Source: Candidatus Aminicenantota bacterium | Lineage (GTDB): Bacteria; Acidobacteriota; Aminicenantia; Aminicenantales; Aminicenantaceae | Direction of reading: 5' to 3' | Assembly (NCBI GenBank): GCA_030615975.1 | Contig: JAUWYH010000014.1 | Coordinates: forward strand, 1-14,597 | DNA length: 14,597 bases | Shown: piece by piece, positions 1 to 7,354 of the stretch | Layout of the letters: each line of letters starts with the position of its first letter | Numbering within the stretch: the first letter of the stretch is position 1 | Position numbers and translations under genes: made by a program | The notes under the pieces: generated by a model | Database searches by the model: none | The model's input: only the letters and a program-made list of their open reading frames with translations | What the model was told of the DNA's origin: nothing

Positions 1-1
1 A

Positions 2-160
2 ACTTATGAACTTATGCCAAGAGGAAGTTTTTTTGTGAAGAGAGGAAAGATCAGAGTGTTCTTTCATCCCCCGCTTCCTGTTCAGGGATTCGACCGAAGC
101 TACCTGCCGCAGCTTATAAATAAAGTCCAAAAGACCATTCATTCTGGATTGGGCGAGTGA
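2..160 (+). CDS. PlsC-like 1-acylglycerol-3-phosphate acyltransferase, C-terminal end only (5' partial)
   Basis: An open frame runs in from the left edge and ends at TGA 158-160, giving 52 residues. It contains PRGSFFVKRGKIRVFFHPPL, which resembles the late beta-strand region of PlsC-type acyltransferases (family pattern: G-S then K-x-G-x-I-x-V-x-F-x-x-P). Such enzymes acylate lysophosphatidic acid at the inner membrane to make phosphatidic acid. The catalytic HX4D motif would lie upstream, outside the window, so the call rests only on the tail. gmhA follows 121 bases downstream on the same strand. The gap holds no convincing promoter, so the two may be co-transcribed. Another member of the LPLAT acyltransferase superfamily is possible. 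Confidence 0.65.
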   Translation, partial: TYELMPRGSFFVKRGKIRVFFHPPLPVQGFDRSYLPQLINKVQKTIHSGLGE

Positions 161-281
161 ATATAAATAAAGGTATTGGCAGCTTTTTGAATAATTCAGG
201 ATAGTTGCTTTGAAATAAATATCGCAGAAAAGAATCTACGGAAAAACAGAGAAATGGACAAACGGAAATTGAGGAGGAAGA

Positions 282-842
282 ATGAATTATGAGAATATGA
301 TCAATGAGTTATCCAAGATTCTGGAGGAATTCTTTTCAATACGAGCCCATCTTTTTGAGGAGATTATCATAAAGACTGTTGAGAGCTTAAGGACTGGACA
401 AAAAATTCTCATTTTCGGAAACGGCGGCAGTGCCGCACAGGCTCAACATTTTGCAGCAGAGCTTGTGAATAAATTTTTAAAAGAAAGGCCTCCTCTTAGA
501 GCAATCTCCTTAACGACTGATACTTCTGCCCTTACTTCTATCGCCAATGATACATCTTTTGATCAAGTTTTTAGCCGACAGATAGAGGCACTGGGAGAGA
601 AGGGCGATATTGCTCTTGGCCTTTCTACAAGCGGGAATTCTCCGAATGTGATTAAGGCTATAACCATAGCTAAAGAAAAAGAATTGCTTACAGTTGCTTT
701 TACCGGGAAGGGTGGAGGAAAGCTTTCCTCTTTACCAGACTATCTTCTTGATGTTCCCTCTGAAAGTACACCTCGAGTGCAGGAAGTCCATCTTTTTCTC
801 CTCCATCTTTTAGCTCAGGAGATAGAGGAGAAACTAAACTGA
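282..842 (+). CDS. gmhA: D-sedoheptulose-7-phosphate isomerase (SIS domain)
   Basis: The 186-residue product is a single SIS-domain protein, close to the usual ~190 residues of GmhA. GmhA isomerises sedoheptulose 7-phosphate to D-glycero-D-manno-heptose 7-phosphate, the first step of ADP- or GDP-heptose synthesis for LPS core or other glycans, in the cytoplasm. Visible motifs are FGNGGSAAQAQHFAAEL at 45-61 and the phosphate-binding STSGNSPNV at 115-123. The zinc ligands known from the E. coli enzyme appear kept: His56 and Glu60 in HFAAE, Gln167 in RVQEVH and His175 eight residues later. The start is well placed behind GAGGAGG at 271-277. The gene ends six bases before the stop codon of the convergent PEPCK-like gene, with no terminator hairpin visible between them. 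No other heptose genes lie in the window. Confidence 0.92.
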   Translation: MNYENMINELSKILEEFFSIRAHLFEEIIIKTVESLRTGQKILIFGNGGSAAQAQHFAAELVNKFLKERPPLRAISLTTDTSALTSIANDTSFDQVFSRQIEALGEKGDIALGLSTSGNSPNVIKAITIAKEKELLTVAFTGKGGGKLSSLPDYLLDVPSESTPRVQEVHLFLLHLLAQEIEEKLN

Positions 843-848
843 GTCATC

Positions 849-2681
849 TTATCTTGATCGCCAGAAGCCTCTGCGCCGGGGTCTTGATTTAGATTCCAAG
901 TAGTAATAAGGCTTGTCTTCAGAAGCTAAGCTTTCCGGCACAATGACTTTTTCTTTTCTTTTGCTTTTATCGATGCGGAAAGACCGCTCGGCCGCATACA
1001 TGATTTCTTCTCGAAGCCCTTCAGAGGCAATTTCATCAGTGAATTTTCGTCTTCCTTCTACCAAATCCTGGATATAATGATTGATCTGCTCCTCTGAATA
1101 AAACTTGCGAATGTCGTATTCTTCAAGGTTTTTTCCTTCGCAGACCTTTATTTCCTTTGTTCCCAGTATTCCTCTTTCATAATGGTTGGTTCCTCGTAAG
1201 TCACCTCTCTGAATTTGGGCCATAAGGCTTATAGGAACTCGGATGACTTTGTGCACTAATCTTTTTTTCTTTTGGCCGTTTTCTTCGGATGTTTCTATAA
1301 TCTCGCCTATGCCTCCTGTGTTGTACTGCATAAATTTAAGCTTTCCAGGGCAGTTGCTGACAAGGGTCATTATGACTTCATAGAAGCGGTTGATTTTATT
1401 AGCTCTTGAGCCGATGATGAAAGGATCTGTACCGACGATGCGCACCGACTCGCCTGCTCTGTGAGGTTGGCTGGCATAGCTGTGGGTGCTTTCGCCCCAT
1501 AGATAAGCCAAAACAGCCTGCTCTGGGGTAAGCTCCTGAGCAAAGCTCATGATAGTGTTTCTTTGTGTGATGAAGGCAAAGACCAGGCCGTCGAGTTCCT
1601 CTAAAGGAGGAAGGTCGATGGATTTGGATGAGATGCCAACCATCTTTCCTTTAATCTTGACCTTGAGTTTATCGCGGCGAATAATTGCCCGTCCGTTTGC
1701 TGTAAGGCTCTCATCGAGAAAGTCGACTTCTCCGTTGGATTTGATTATCACATTCTCAAGTAGAGCAGACTTATCGATCAATGCGTTATACATCGCTTCT
1801 TGATATTCCTTTTCAACATCTGTTTTGACAAAGAAATTGTTTTCTGATCCCAAAGCCGAGCCATCTTTCTTTAAGAAAACTATATCGTCTTGAATGACTT
1901 CGGTTTTTTCGCCTTTTTCATGGTCAAGACCGAGTTGATGACAGGACCAAGTGGATTTCCCTGTTGCTGTCAGACCGAAGAGGAAAACGCCGTAAGTTTT
2001 GATTTTATTGTTGGAATCTCTTATAGTCACAAGTTTTGTCCCAGAGTGAAGGCCAAGCATGCCCTGCTGATCAGCAGCCCACATGGCCTGGCGGAGAAAC
2101 CCTTTTTTGTCTTCTCCCATATAGTCTGTTCCCAGAGCGATGTTGATGTTTTCTTCGGGAAGAACAAGCACCTGCTGACGGAGGAGGTGTTCTTCAGGGA
2201 TGTGAATCATGATGAACTCGGGGCCCGGCCTCTTTTTTGGCTTGAACATAGTGGATCCCCACATATATCCAAGTCGATAGTTCACAAGATCTGCTTCGGA
2301 AACGTAAAGATTGCAAACAGGATTATAAGAGTCATTTTCTCCCATCTGTCTTCGAATATGGTAGATGGGAAGAGTTCGAAGCAGATGAAGCACCTTATCC
2401 AGCTCTTGAGGAGCGTTGGCGATTAGAGATTCTTGTTCTGATGAGGGATGAGGAAGTCGAATAGATTCGCTTCCCAAATAAACTGTCTTTGGTGCAATAC
2501 GGCTCGATATGGCAGAGCGCCAGCCATAGGAACCGTATTTGGTCTTGATGCCCGCGGCTTTTGCCCTTGGTTCGAGCCACTTAAGGTCTACGCTCTTGAT
2601 GTTCGAGCCTTTGAGTACTCTGGAGAGTTCTGCTGCGAATTTCTTGTAGGCTTCTTCGTCATAAATGCTTTTGTTGTTCAT
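849..2681 (-). CDS. Divergent ATP-type phosphoenolpyruvate carboxykinase-like protein
   Basis: The 610-residue protein can be aligned by eye with ATP-type PEPCK (usually ~530-540 residues), which converts oxaloacetate and ATP to PEP, CO2 and ADP. Seen: GTDYMGEDKKG at 184-194, with Tyr187 and Lys193 at the metal/substrate positions; His212 exactly 19 residues after Lys193, as in E. coli; P-loop GLTATGKST at 236-244; kinase-2 QDD at 264-266; LLENVIIKSNGEVDF at 307-321; and Arg331 in TANGR, about 65 residues after Asp266, also as in E. coli. Odd points: the N-terminal GRSPKDK-type substrate-binding motif is not recognisable; there are short insertions between His212 and the P-loop and between the P-loop and QDD; and a basic C-terminal tail (about 571-610) ends in an Arg-rich stretch. 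It is the last gene of a three-gene minus-strand group, 27 bp after the aminotransferase fusion, with no clear Shine-Dalgarno sequence. Family membership is secure; PEPCK activity is likely but unproven. Confidence 0.8.
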   Translation of the reverse strand: MNNKSIYDEEAYKKFAAELSRVLKGSNIKSVDLKWLEPRAKAAGIKTKYGSYGWRSAISSRIAPKTVYLGSESIRLPHPSSEQESLIANAPQELDKVLHLLRTLPIYHIRRQMGENDSYNPVCNLYVSEADLVNYRLGYMWGSTMFKPKKRPGPEFIMIHIPEEHLLRQQVLVLPEENINIALGTDYMGEDKKGFLRQAMWAADQQGMLGLHSGTKLVTIRDSNNKIKTYGVFLFGLTATGKSTWSCHQLGLDHEKGEKTEVIQDDIVFLKKDGSALGSENNFFVKTDVEKEYQEAMYNALIDKSALLENVIIKSNGEVDFLDESLTANGRAIIRRDKLKVKIKGKMVGISSKSIDLPPLEELDGLVFAFITQRNTIMSFAQELTPEQAVLAYLWGESTHSYASQPHRAGESVRIVGTDPFIIGSRANKINRFYEVIMTLVSNCPGKLKFMQYNTGGIGEIIETSEENGQKKKRLVHKVIRVPISLMAQIQRGDLRGTNHYERGILGTKEIKVCEGKNLEEYDIRKFYSEEQINHYIQDLVEGRRKFTDEIASEGLREEIMYAAERSFRIDKSKRKEKVIVPESLASEDKPYYYLESKSRPRRRGFWRSR

Positions 2682-2708
2682 AGGAAAAATGTTATGCTTT
2701 TTTTTAAA

Positions 2709-5060
2709 TTATTCAGTTTTAGCCTCTCCCAAGACAATTTTTTTAAGATCTTCGGTTGAGGCCTTTCCGCTGTTGAATAAATAACAAGGGGTTGTCTCGA
2801 GAAGGCGCTGGAAGAAATTCCTCTGTAGATCCATCCGTTCACCACTCGTCACTAAGAGATGCGGGTTATAAAAAGGCTGGGCTTTGGAAGGAGTAATACT
2901 GCTCTTTAAGCCAAGAGTTTGCCCTGATTCTAGGATACGCAGAGCATCTTCTACCTCAGCTTCTACTACTGGAGGAGAGACAGTATCGTAGCGAAGTATA
3001 AAAATCCAGCGCAAATTGGTGCGTTTAATATGCTTTGAAGGTCCATCGATCCAGTAGGGATCAAGGAGGACGCTGGCATCTTTAGATGCTTTGTAGCAAT
3101 AGGGAGATCCTCTATCCAGACGGCAATCATCGAGGCGGATGCATTCAGTTTCTTGGCATTTTTCTTTATGGGTAATGACATTTTCACATTTGCTGTTATC
3201 GAAAAGGGGAGCAAAGTCCGGGTAGGACTCGACAGTATTCGTAGGCAGAAGAAGTTTTCTTTCAACAGAATCTGCCAGTGTTGTGCCTCCTGAAAAGCGG
3301 ACGAAAATAATGTCGTTTGAATGGAATCGGAATCTTTTATCTTGGAGCAAGGCGTAAAAAAGCTCGGTTTTTTTTGTCCCTTTGGGCCCGACTAGTATCA
3401 GTCCGCATCCCTCTAAATCGGCTGACATTCCGCGTATGGCATGGACATTAAAAAGCCTTTCGGATACATCCATCACCAATCCAAGAGCCAGGCTGTGCAA
3501 TGGGCCGTAATTGTCCGTATTGACGAGGACTCCTGTTTTTGTCTCTGAATTATAGAAAGAGCGGGGTTCCCTTCCTGTCACACCATCCACGGCATAGATG
3601 ATGGCGTGAGGCTCTAAATCCGCTTCCAACTGAGCCGGATACCAGTTCTCAATCCAGAAATCATTTAGGTGGGAGACGTTTGTTCTCAGTTGAATTATTA
3701 CGCCGTTGATGTTGGCATTCCATTCAAAATAGTTTTGGTAGCTGAGATGGCTCTCCATTTCAGCCACGAGAGCATCTCTCATCTGGGCAGATATAGAGGA
3801 ATCTACGGGCACCGACTTTTTTCCTCGAGTTATGGTGTTGTTGAGGGCAATTCGCTTGACTTTTCTGGCTGTTTTGAGACGAGAAAGAGCCTCGATGATC
3901 CTGTCCATGCCTTTTTCCAAATTCTCCATGGAGGTTGCATAAGAAATACGGATACAATTGTCGGTGCCAAAAGCATCTCCAGGAACAATGGCCACTTTGG
4001 CTTCTTTGAGAAGATAGTAAGCCAAGCCGTAGGAGTTTCGAATCAGGACATTGTTGAATTCCTTCTTGTAGTAAGAGGAGAAGTTGGGGAAAAGATAGAA
4101 GGCTCCCTGAGGTTTGAAACAGGAAGCATGAGGGATACTCTGAAGCCTCATCAAGACATAATTTCTGCGTCTCTGGAATTCTGATTTCATTTTGGATACT
4201 TCATACTGGGGGCCTTTAAGAGCTTCGATGCTGGCCATTTGAGAGATGGAACAGGGATTGGATGTGCTGTGGCTCTGGATTTTGGACATGCCGTTGACGA
4301 TATCTGCAGGGCCGACTGCGTAGCCTATTCTCCAACCTGTCATGGAATAGGATTTAGAAACTCCACTGATGATAATGGTTCTCTTTTTTATCTCCTCCCC
4401 TAGAGAGGCAAAACTCACAAAACGGAAGTCATCATAAACAAGGTTTGCATAAATTTCATCAGCGAGCACGAAAATATCTTCTTCCATAATGACGTCGGCT
4501 AAAGCTTCCAACTGGTGTTTTTCGTATGCTGCCCCAGTTGGATTGGATGGATTGTTCAGTAAGAGGGCCTTGGTGGTAGGATTGATGGCCGATCTTAGCT
4601 GATCTGGAGTGAGGAGGAATCCATTTTCCTCCTTGGTAGGGATAATAACAGCTTTTCCATTGGCCAACGAGACAGCATGAGGATAGGTGACCCAATAGGG
4701 AGCGGGAATTATGACTTCTTCGCCTTCATTGATCAAAGCCTGGATGAGGTGGTAGAGAGAACTTTTTGCTCCTGTGGAAACGATGACTTCGTCCTCGCCA
4801 TAGGTAAGACCGTAATCGGCCTTCAGCCTGTTGGTGATGGCTTCTTTCAAGGCTGGGATTCCGTCATTTTGGGTATATTTTGTGAAATTTTGCTCTATGG
4901 CACGAATTCCTGCCTCTTTTACATTATCAGGAGTAGGGAAATCTGGCTCACCAGCACTGAGGTCAACAATATCTATCCCCTCGGCCTTCATGGCCATGGC
5001 TTTAGCTGTGACCTTAAGAGTGAGAGATTCGCCGATTTGATTGACTTTTTCTGATATCAT
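2709..5060 (-). CDS. Fusion: aspartate-aminotransferase-type PLP enzyme + PEPCK/HprK-like P-loop domain
   Basis: Residues 1 to about 396 form a complete class I/II aminotransferase of the AspC type (usually ~390-400 residues). Seen: SAGEPDFPTP at 35-44, NPSNPTG at 170-176, Asp201 and Tyr204 in DEIY, the PLP lysine Lys236 in SGVSKSYSMTGWRIGY, and the carboxylate-binding Arg371 in CIRISY. Likely reaction: aspartate + 2-oxoglutarate to oxaloacetate + glutamate. Residues ~425-783 are a second domain. It has a P-loop-like GPKGTKKTE at 558-566, where Lys563 replaces the usual Gly, an upstream His540, and a Walker-B-like SND at 581-583 followed by IIFV. The His, P-loop Lys, Glu566 and Asp583 match the order of conserved residues in HPr kinase. 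The stretch NTDNYG at 514-519 resembles GTDYMG of the neighbouring PEPCK-like protein but lacks its KK pair. Five cysteines lie at 625-655. The frame is unbroken across the junction. It follows the SPFH gene by 23 bp with only a weak ribosome binding site. The aminotransferase call is firm; the second domain's activity is unknown. Confidence 0.82.
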   Translation of the reverse strand: MISEKVNQIGESLTLKVTAKAMAMKAEGIDIVDLSAGEPDFPTPDNVKEAGIRAIEQNFTKYTQNDGIPALKEAITNRLKADYGLTYGEDEVIVSTGAKSSLYHLIQALINEGEEVIIPAPYWVTYPHAVSLANGKAVIIPTKEENGFLLTPDQLRSAINPTTKALLLNNPSNPTGAAYEKHQLEALADVIMEEDIFVLADEIYANLVYDDFRFVSFASLGEEIKKRTIIISGVSKSYSMTGWRIGYAVGPADIVNGMSKIQSHSTSNPCSISQMASIEALKGPQYEVSKMKSEFQRRRNYVLMRLQSIPHASCFKPQGAFYLFPNFSSYYKKEFNNVLIRNSYGLAYYLLKEAKVAIVPGDAFGTDNCIRISYATSMENLEKGMDRIIEALSRLKTARKVKRIALNNTITRGKKSVPVDSSISAQMRDALVAEMESHLSYQNYFEWNANINGVIIQLRTNVSHLNDFWIENWYPAQLEADLEPHAIIYAVDGVTGREPRSFYNSETKTGVLVNTDNYGPLHSLALGLVMDVSERLFNVHAIRGMSADLEGCGLILVGPKGTKKTELFYALLQDKRFRFHSNDIIFVRFSGGTTLADSVERKLLLPTNTVESYPDFAPLFDNSKCENVITHKEKCQETECIRLDDCRLDRGSPYCYKASKDASVLLDPYWIDGPSKHIKRTNLRWIFILRYDTVSPPVVEAEVEDALRILESGQTLGLKSSITPSKAQPFYNPHLLVTSGERMDLQRNFFQRLLETTPCYLFNSGKASTEDLKKIVLGEAKTE

Positions 5061-5083
5061 GATTTACCCGTTTTAAAAAATAT

Positions 5084-6496
5084 TTATTCTTCCCCTTCTT
5101 TCTCCTCAGGATTGAGCTTTTCTTTTAGATACTTTTTAAGGTCAACTCCAGTGAGAGTCTTGACCACTTCTGGCATCTGTGCCAGGATTTCTGCCACTTG
5201 AGAGGTGATTTTTGAAGTTCCTAATCCCTTGTCTCCTCCAATAAGCACAATTTTGTCCACTTTAGAAAGAGGTTCAGAAACAGCTTTGGCTAACTCAGGA
5301 AGAATATCGAAGTATTTATCCAGAACAGCTGCCTGGTTGTACCTTTCCCAAGCCTGAGCTTTTTTCATCATAGTATCAGCTTCAGCTAAGCCTCTTTGTT
5401 TGACTGTCTCGGCTTCAGCCAGTCCTTCGAGTTTCATAGCTTCTGCTTTGCCTTTAGCTTCAGCTTGAAGGCGGTATTCTTCAGCTTCTGCTTCAGCCTT
5501 AATCTGGTATTTACGTGCCTCTGCAGGCTTGATAACGCTGGAGTCTAATTCTTTCTCTCTTCTTGCAATTTCTAACTCTTCTATTTTGATCGATTCCTCT
5601 TTTTCGATAATATTCACTTTAGCCTCTTCTTTTTTTATTTCTTGGCTGAGGCGAAAACGCTCGAGTTCATAAGCAAAATCCGCCTGGGCTTTTCTCTGAT
5701 TGACTGCAACTTGAGATTCTGCCTTTTTGGCTTCGTTTTCCCACTGGGCTTTTGCGATTAGGGCTTCGGCAGCCAGGCGGGCCACTTCTCCTTCTTTTTT
5801 TGCCTCGGAAGATTTAATAACCGCTTCTTTTTCTGTCTCTGATTCTGCGATAGTTGCATCGCGTTTGGCTGCTGATATCTGAGGTTTTCCGAGGGCGTCA
5901 AGATATCCTTGGGTGTCGCTTATGTCTTTAAGGGCAAAAGAGATCATTCCCAGGCCCATCCGGGAAAAATCGCTCTGAGTGACTTCGGAAACCTTAGCTG
6001 AAAATTTGTGTCTTCCTGTAAAAATTTCTTCAACAGTCATAGCCCCTATGACTTCTCTCATTTTCCCTTCCAGAATGGTCATGGAAACATCCCTGATGCC
6101 TTCTTTTCCTAATCCTAAAAACTGTTCTGCTGCTAAACGGATAGAATTGTCAGAAGAATCTATCTTGACCTGAGCGGTAGCCTCAGCCATAAGGGGCACG
6201 CCCCCATGGGTAAGAACTTCTGGGGTTTTTATGTTCAAAGTAATAACTGCCATAGGCAAAATATCAACAGTTTCTAGGAAGGGCATCACAAATGTTCCCC
6301 CACCCAGACGATAGCGATAGCCTATTTTCTTTTTTGTTCCGTCAGGCTCAATCACAGTCCTTTTTCTTCCTCCGGATATTATAAGAACTTCATTGGGACC
6401 GACTTTTCTGTATTGTTTAGCCATAAGGAGAGCAATCAAAACCAGAACAATAAGTATTATTCCCATTAATATTAATTTAGATAAGATAGACATCAT
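5084..6496 (-). CDS. SPFH/flotillin-family membrane protein
   Basis: The 470-residue protein has an N-terminal membrane segment (about 8-25), an SPFH/band-7 domain (about 30-205), a long charged Ala/Glu/Lys-rich coiled coil (about 208-385) with repeats such as EAEAEEYRLQAEAKGKAEAM, and an acidic tail ending EEKEGEE. This order is that of bacterial flotillins (FloT/YuaG), which oligomerise at the inner membrane and organise membrane microdomains. There are two adjacent ATG codons. The ribosome binding site at 6499-6505 (AAGGAGG on the minus strand) is only 2 nt from the first and 5 nt from the second, so translation probably starts at 6493, one codon later. It is the first gene of the group with the aminotransferase fusion and PEPCK-like gene, and a promoter lies about 110 bp upstream. 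No NfeD partner is seen beside it. A direct link to the two enzymes downstream is inference from gene order only. Confidence 0.88.
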   Translation of the reverse strand: MMSILSKLILMGIILIVLVLIALLMAKQYRKVGPNEVLIISGGRKRTVIEPDGTKKKIGYRYRLGGGTFVMPFLETVDILPMAVITLNIKTPEVLTHGGVPLMAEATAQVKIDSSDNSIRLAAEQFLGLGKEGIRDVSMTILEGKMREVIGAMTVEEIFTGRHKFSAKVSEVTQSDFSRMGLGMISFALKDISDTQGYLDALGKPQISAAKRDATIAESETEKEAVIKSSEAKKEGEVARLAAEALIAKAQWENEAKKAESQVAVNQRKAQADFAYELERFRLSQEIKKEEAKVNIIEKEESIKIEELEIARREKELDSSVIKPAEARKYQIKAEAEAEEYRLQAEAKGKAEAMKLEGLAEAETVKQRGLAEADTMMKKAQAWERYNQAAVLDKYFDILPELAKAVSEPLSKVDKIVLIGGDKGLGTSKITSQVAEILAQMPEVVKTLTGVDLKKYLKEKLNPEEKEGEE

Positions 6497-6603
6497 AACC
6501 TCCTTGTAACCATCTCTTAAATAAAGAGACTAAGTTCGAATAGGTGTTTCATATTATAAATTTTTTCTTTTGTTTTTTAAAAGACTATTTTTTAAGGTGA
6601 AAT

Positions 6604-6630
6604 ATTATAGCTCAGGGGGATAATTGTCAA
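6604..6630 (-). promoter_or_regulatory. Sigma70-like promoter for the SPFH / aminotransferase fusion / PEPCK-like genes
   Basis: On the minus strand, a perfect TTGACA (6630-6625) is followed after 15 bases by a perfect TATAAT (6609-6604). Transcription would start near 6597, leaving a leader of about 100 nt before the SPFH gene. The 15-bp spacer is shorter than the usual 16-18. A weaker alternative -10, TAATAT, would give 17 bp. The site lies in the 167-bp gap after the glycosyltransferase gene, so it would make the three downstream genes a separate transcription unit. Confidence 0.6.
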
Positions 6631-6663
6631 GATATCCTCAGGGCCCTCCTGACCCAGATGATT

Positions 6664-7350
6664 TTATTTGAAAAATTTGTATCTGAAGATATGGAAGATG
6701 GCGGCCACTCCATCTTTCCAGCCAATTTTTTTCCCTTCGCTATAATCTCTTCCTGAATAAGAAATGGGGACTTCGTAAATCCTGCATTTCATTTTCGAAA
6801 GTTTGATAGTGATTTCTGGCTCAAATCCGAATCTTTTTGACTTAAGCGTGATTTTGTCGATTATCTCCTTCCTGAAGACTTTATAGCAAGTTTCCATATC
6901 TGAAAGATTCAGATTGGTTAGCATGTTGGAAAGAGTTGTAAGGAGTTTGTTCCCGATGTAGTGCCAGAAGAAAAGCACACGGTGTGGACCGCCCAGGAAA
7001 CGGGAGCCAAAGACAGCGTCTGCTCGGCCATCCAGGATAGGCTCAAGGAGTCTAGAATAATCTCTGGGATCATACTCTAAGTCAGCATCTTGAATCAGGA
7101 CAATATCCCCTGCTGCTTTAGAGAAGCCTGTCTGGAGAGAAGCTCCTTTCCCCTGATTTATGGTGTGGAAAAAGATCTTTATGTTAGGGTGATTTAAATT
7201 TTCCAGAATCTGATGGGTTCCGTCTTCAGAACCATCATCGACAATGATGATTTCTTTTTCCAAGCCGACTTCAACATTTTGCACTCGGCGAATCAATTCT
7301 TCGATTGTATCTCTTTCATTGAAAACAGGAATAACAATCGAAAGTTTCAT
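6664..7350 (-). CDS. GT2-family glycosyltransferase, dolichol-phosphate-mannosyltransferase (DPM1)-like
   Basis: The 228-residue GT-A fold enzyme has N-terminal LSIVIPVFNE at 3-12, nucleotide-binding VDDGSEDGT at 37-45, a DxD-type QDADLEYDP at 87-95, GSRFLGG at 115-121 and RFGFEPEI at 173-180, all typical of DPM1/polyprenyl-phosphate glycosyltransferases. Such enzymes move a sugar from a nucleotide donor to a lipid phosphate carrier at the cytoplasmic face of the membrane. There is no hydrophobic C-terminal extension, so it is the short soluble form rather than an ArnC-like form with two membrane segments. The start is supported by AAGG eight bases upstream, overlapping the end of the preceding gene, from which it is separated by four bases. 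It is the last gene of the lpxK operon. Donor sugar and acceptor cannot be told from sequence; the adjacent UDP-glucuronate decarboxylase hints at a pentose or a related pathway. Confidence 0.85.
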   Translation of the reverse strand: MKLSIVIPVFNERDTIEELIRRVQNVEVGLEKEIIIVDDGSEDGTHQILENLNHPNIKIFFHTINQGKGASLQTGFSKAAGDIVLIQDADLEYDPRDYSRLLEPILDGRADAVFGSRFLGGPHRVLFFWHYIGNKLLTTLSNMLTNLNLSDMETCYKVFRKEIIDKITLKSKRFGFEPEITIKLSKMKCRIYEVPISYSGRDYSEGKKIGWKDGVAAIFHIFRYKFFK

Positions 7351-7354
7351 GATG

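Noticed and set aside
174..216. TTGGCA followed by GATAGT as a gmhA promoter.
   Set aside because: The -10 matches only four of six bases and the spacer is 18; such matches are common by chance in AT-rich gaps.
820..900. Bidirectional terminator between the convergent gmhA and PEPCK-like genes.
   Set aside because: The stop codons are six bases apart and no stable hairpin with a T run is visible on either strand.
1890..2426. Open frame of 178 codons on the plus strand inside the PEPCK-like gene.
   Set aside because: It is antisense to a strongly supported family member, shows no recognisable domain and has no upstream signals; it is a shadow of the real gene.
6638..6652. Short hairpin (TCAGG/CCTGA arms) just after the GT2 gene as a terminator.
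   Set aside because: The stem is only five base pairs and no T tract follows on the minus strand; the adjacent sequence is the -35 region of the next promoter.
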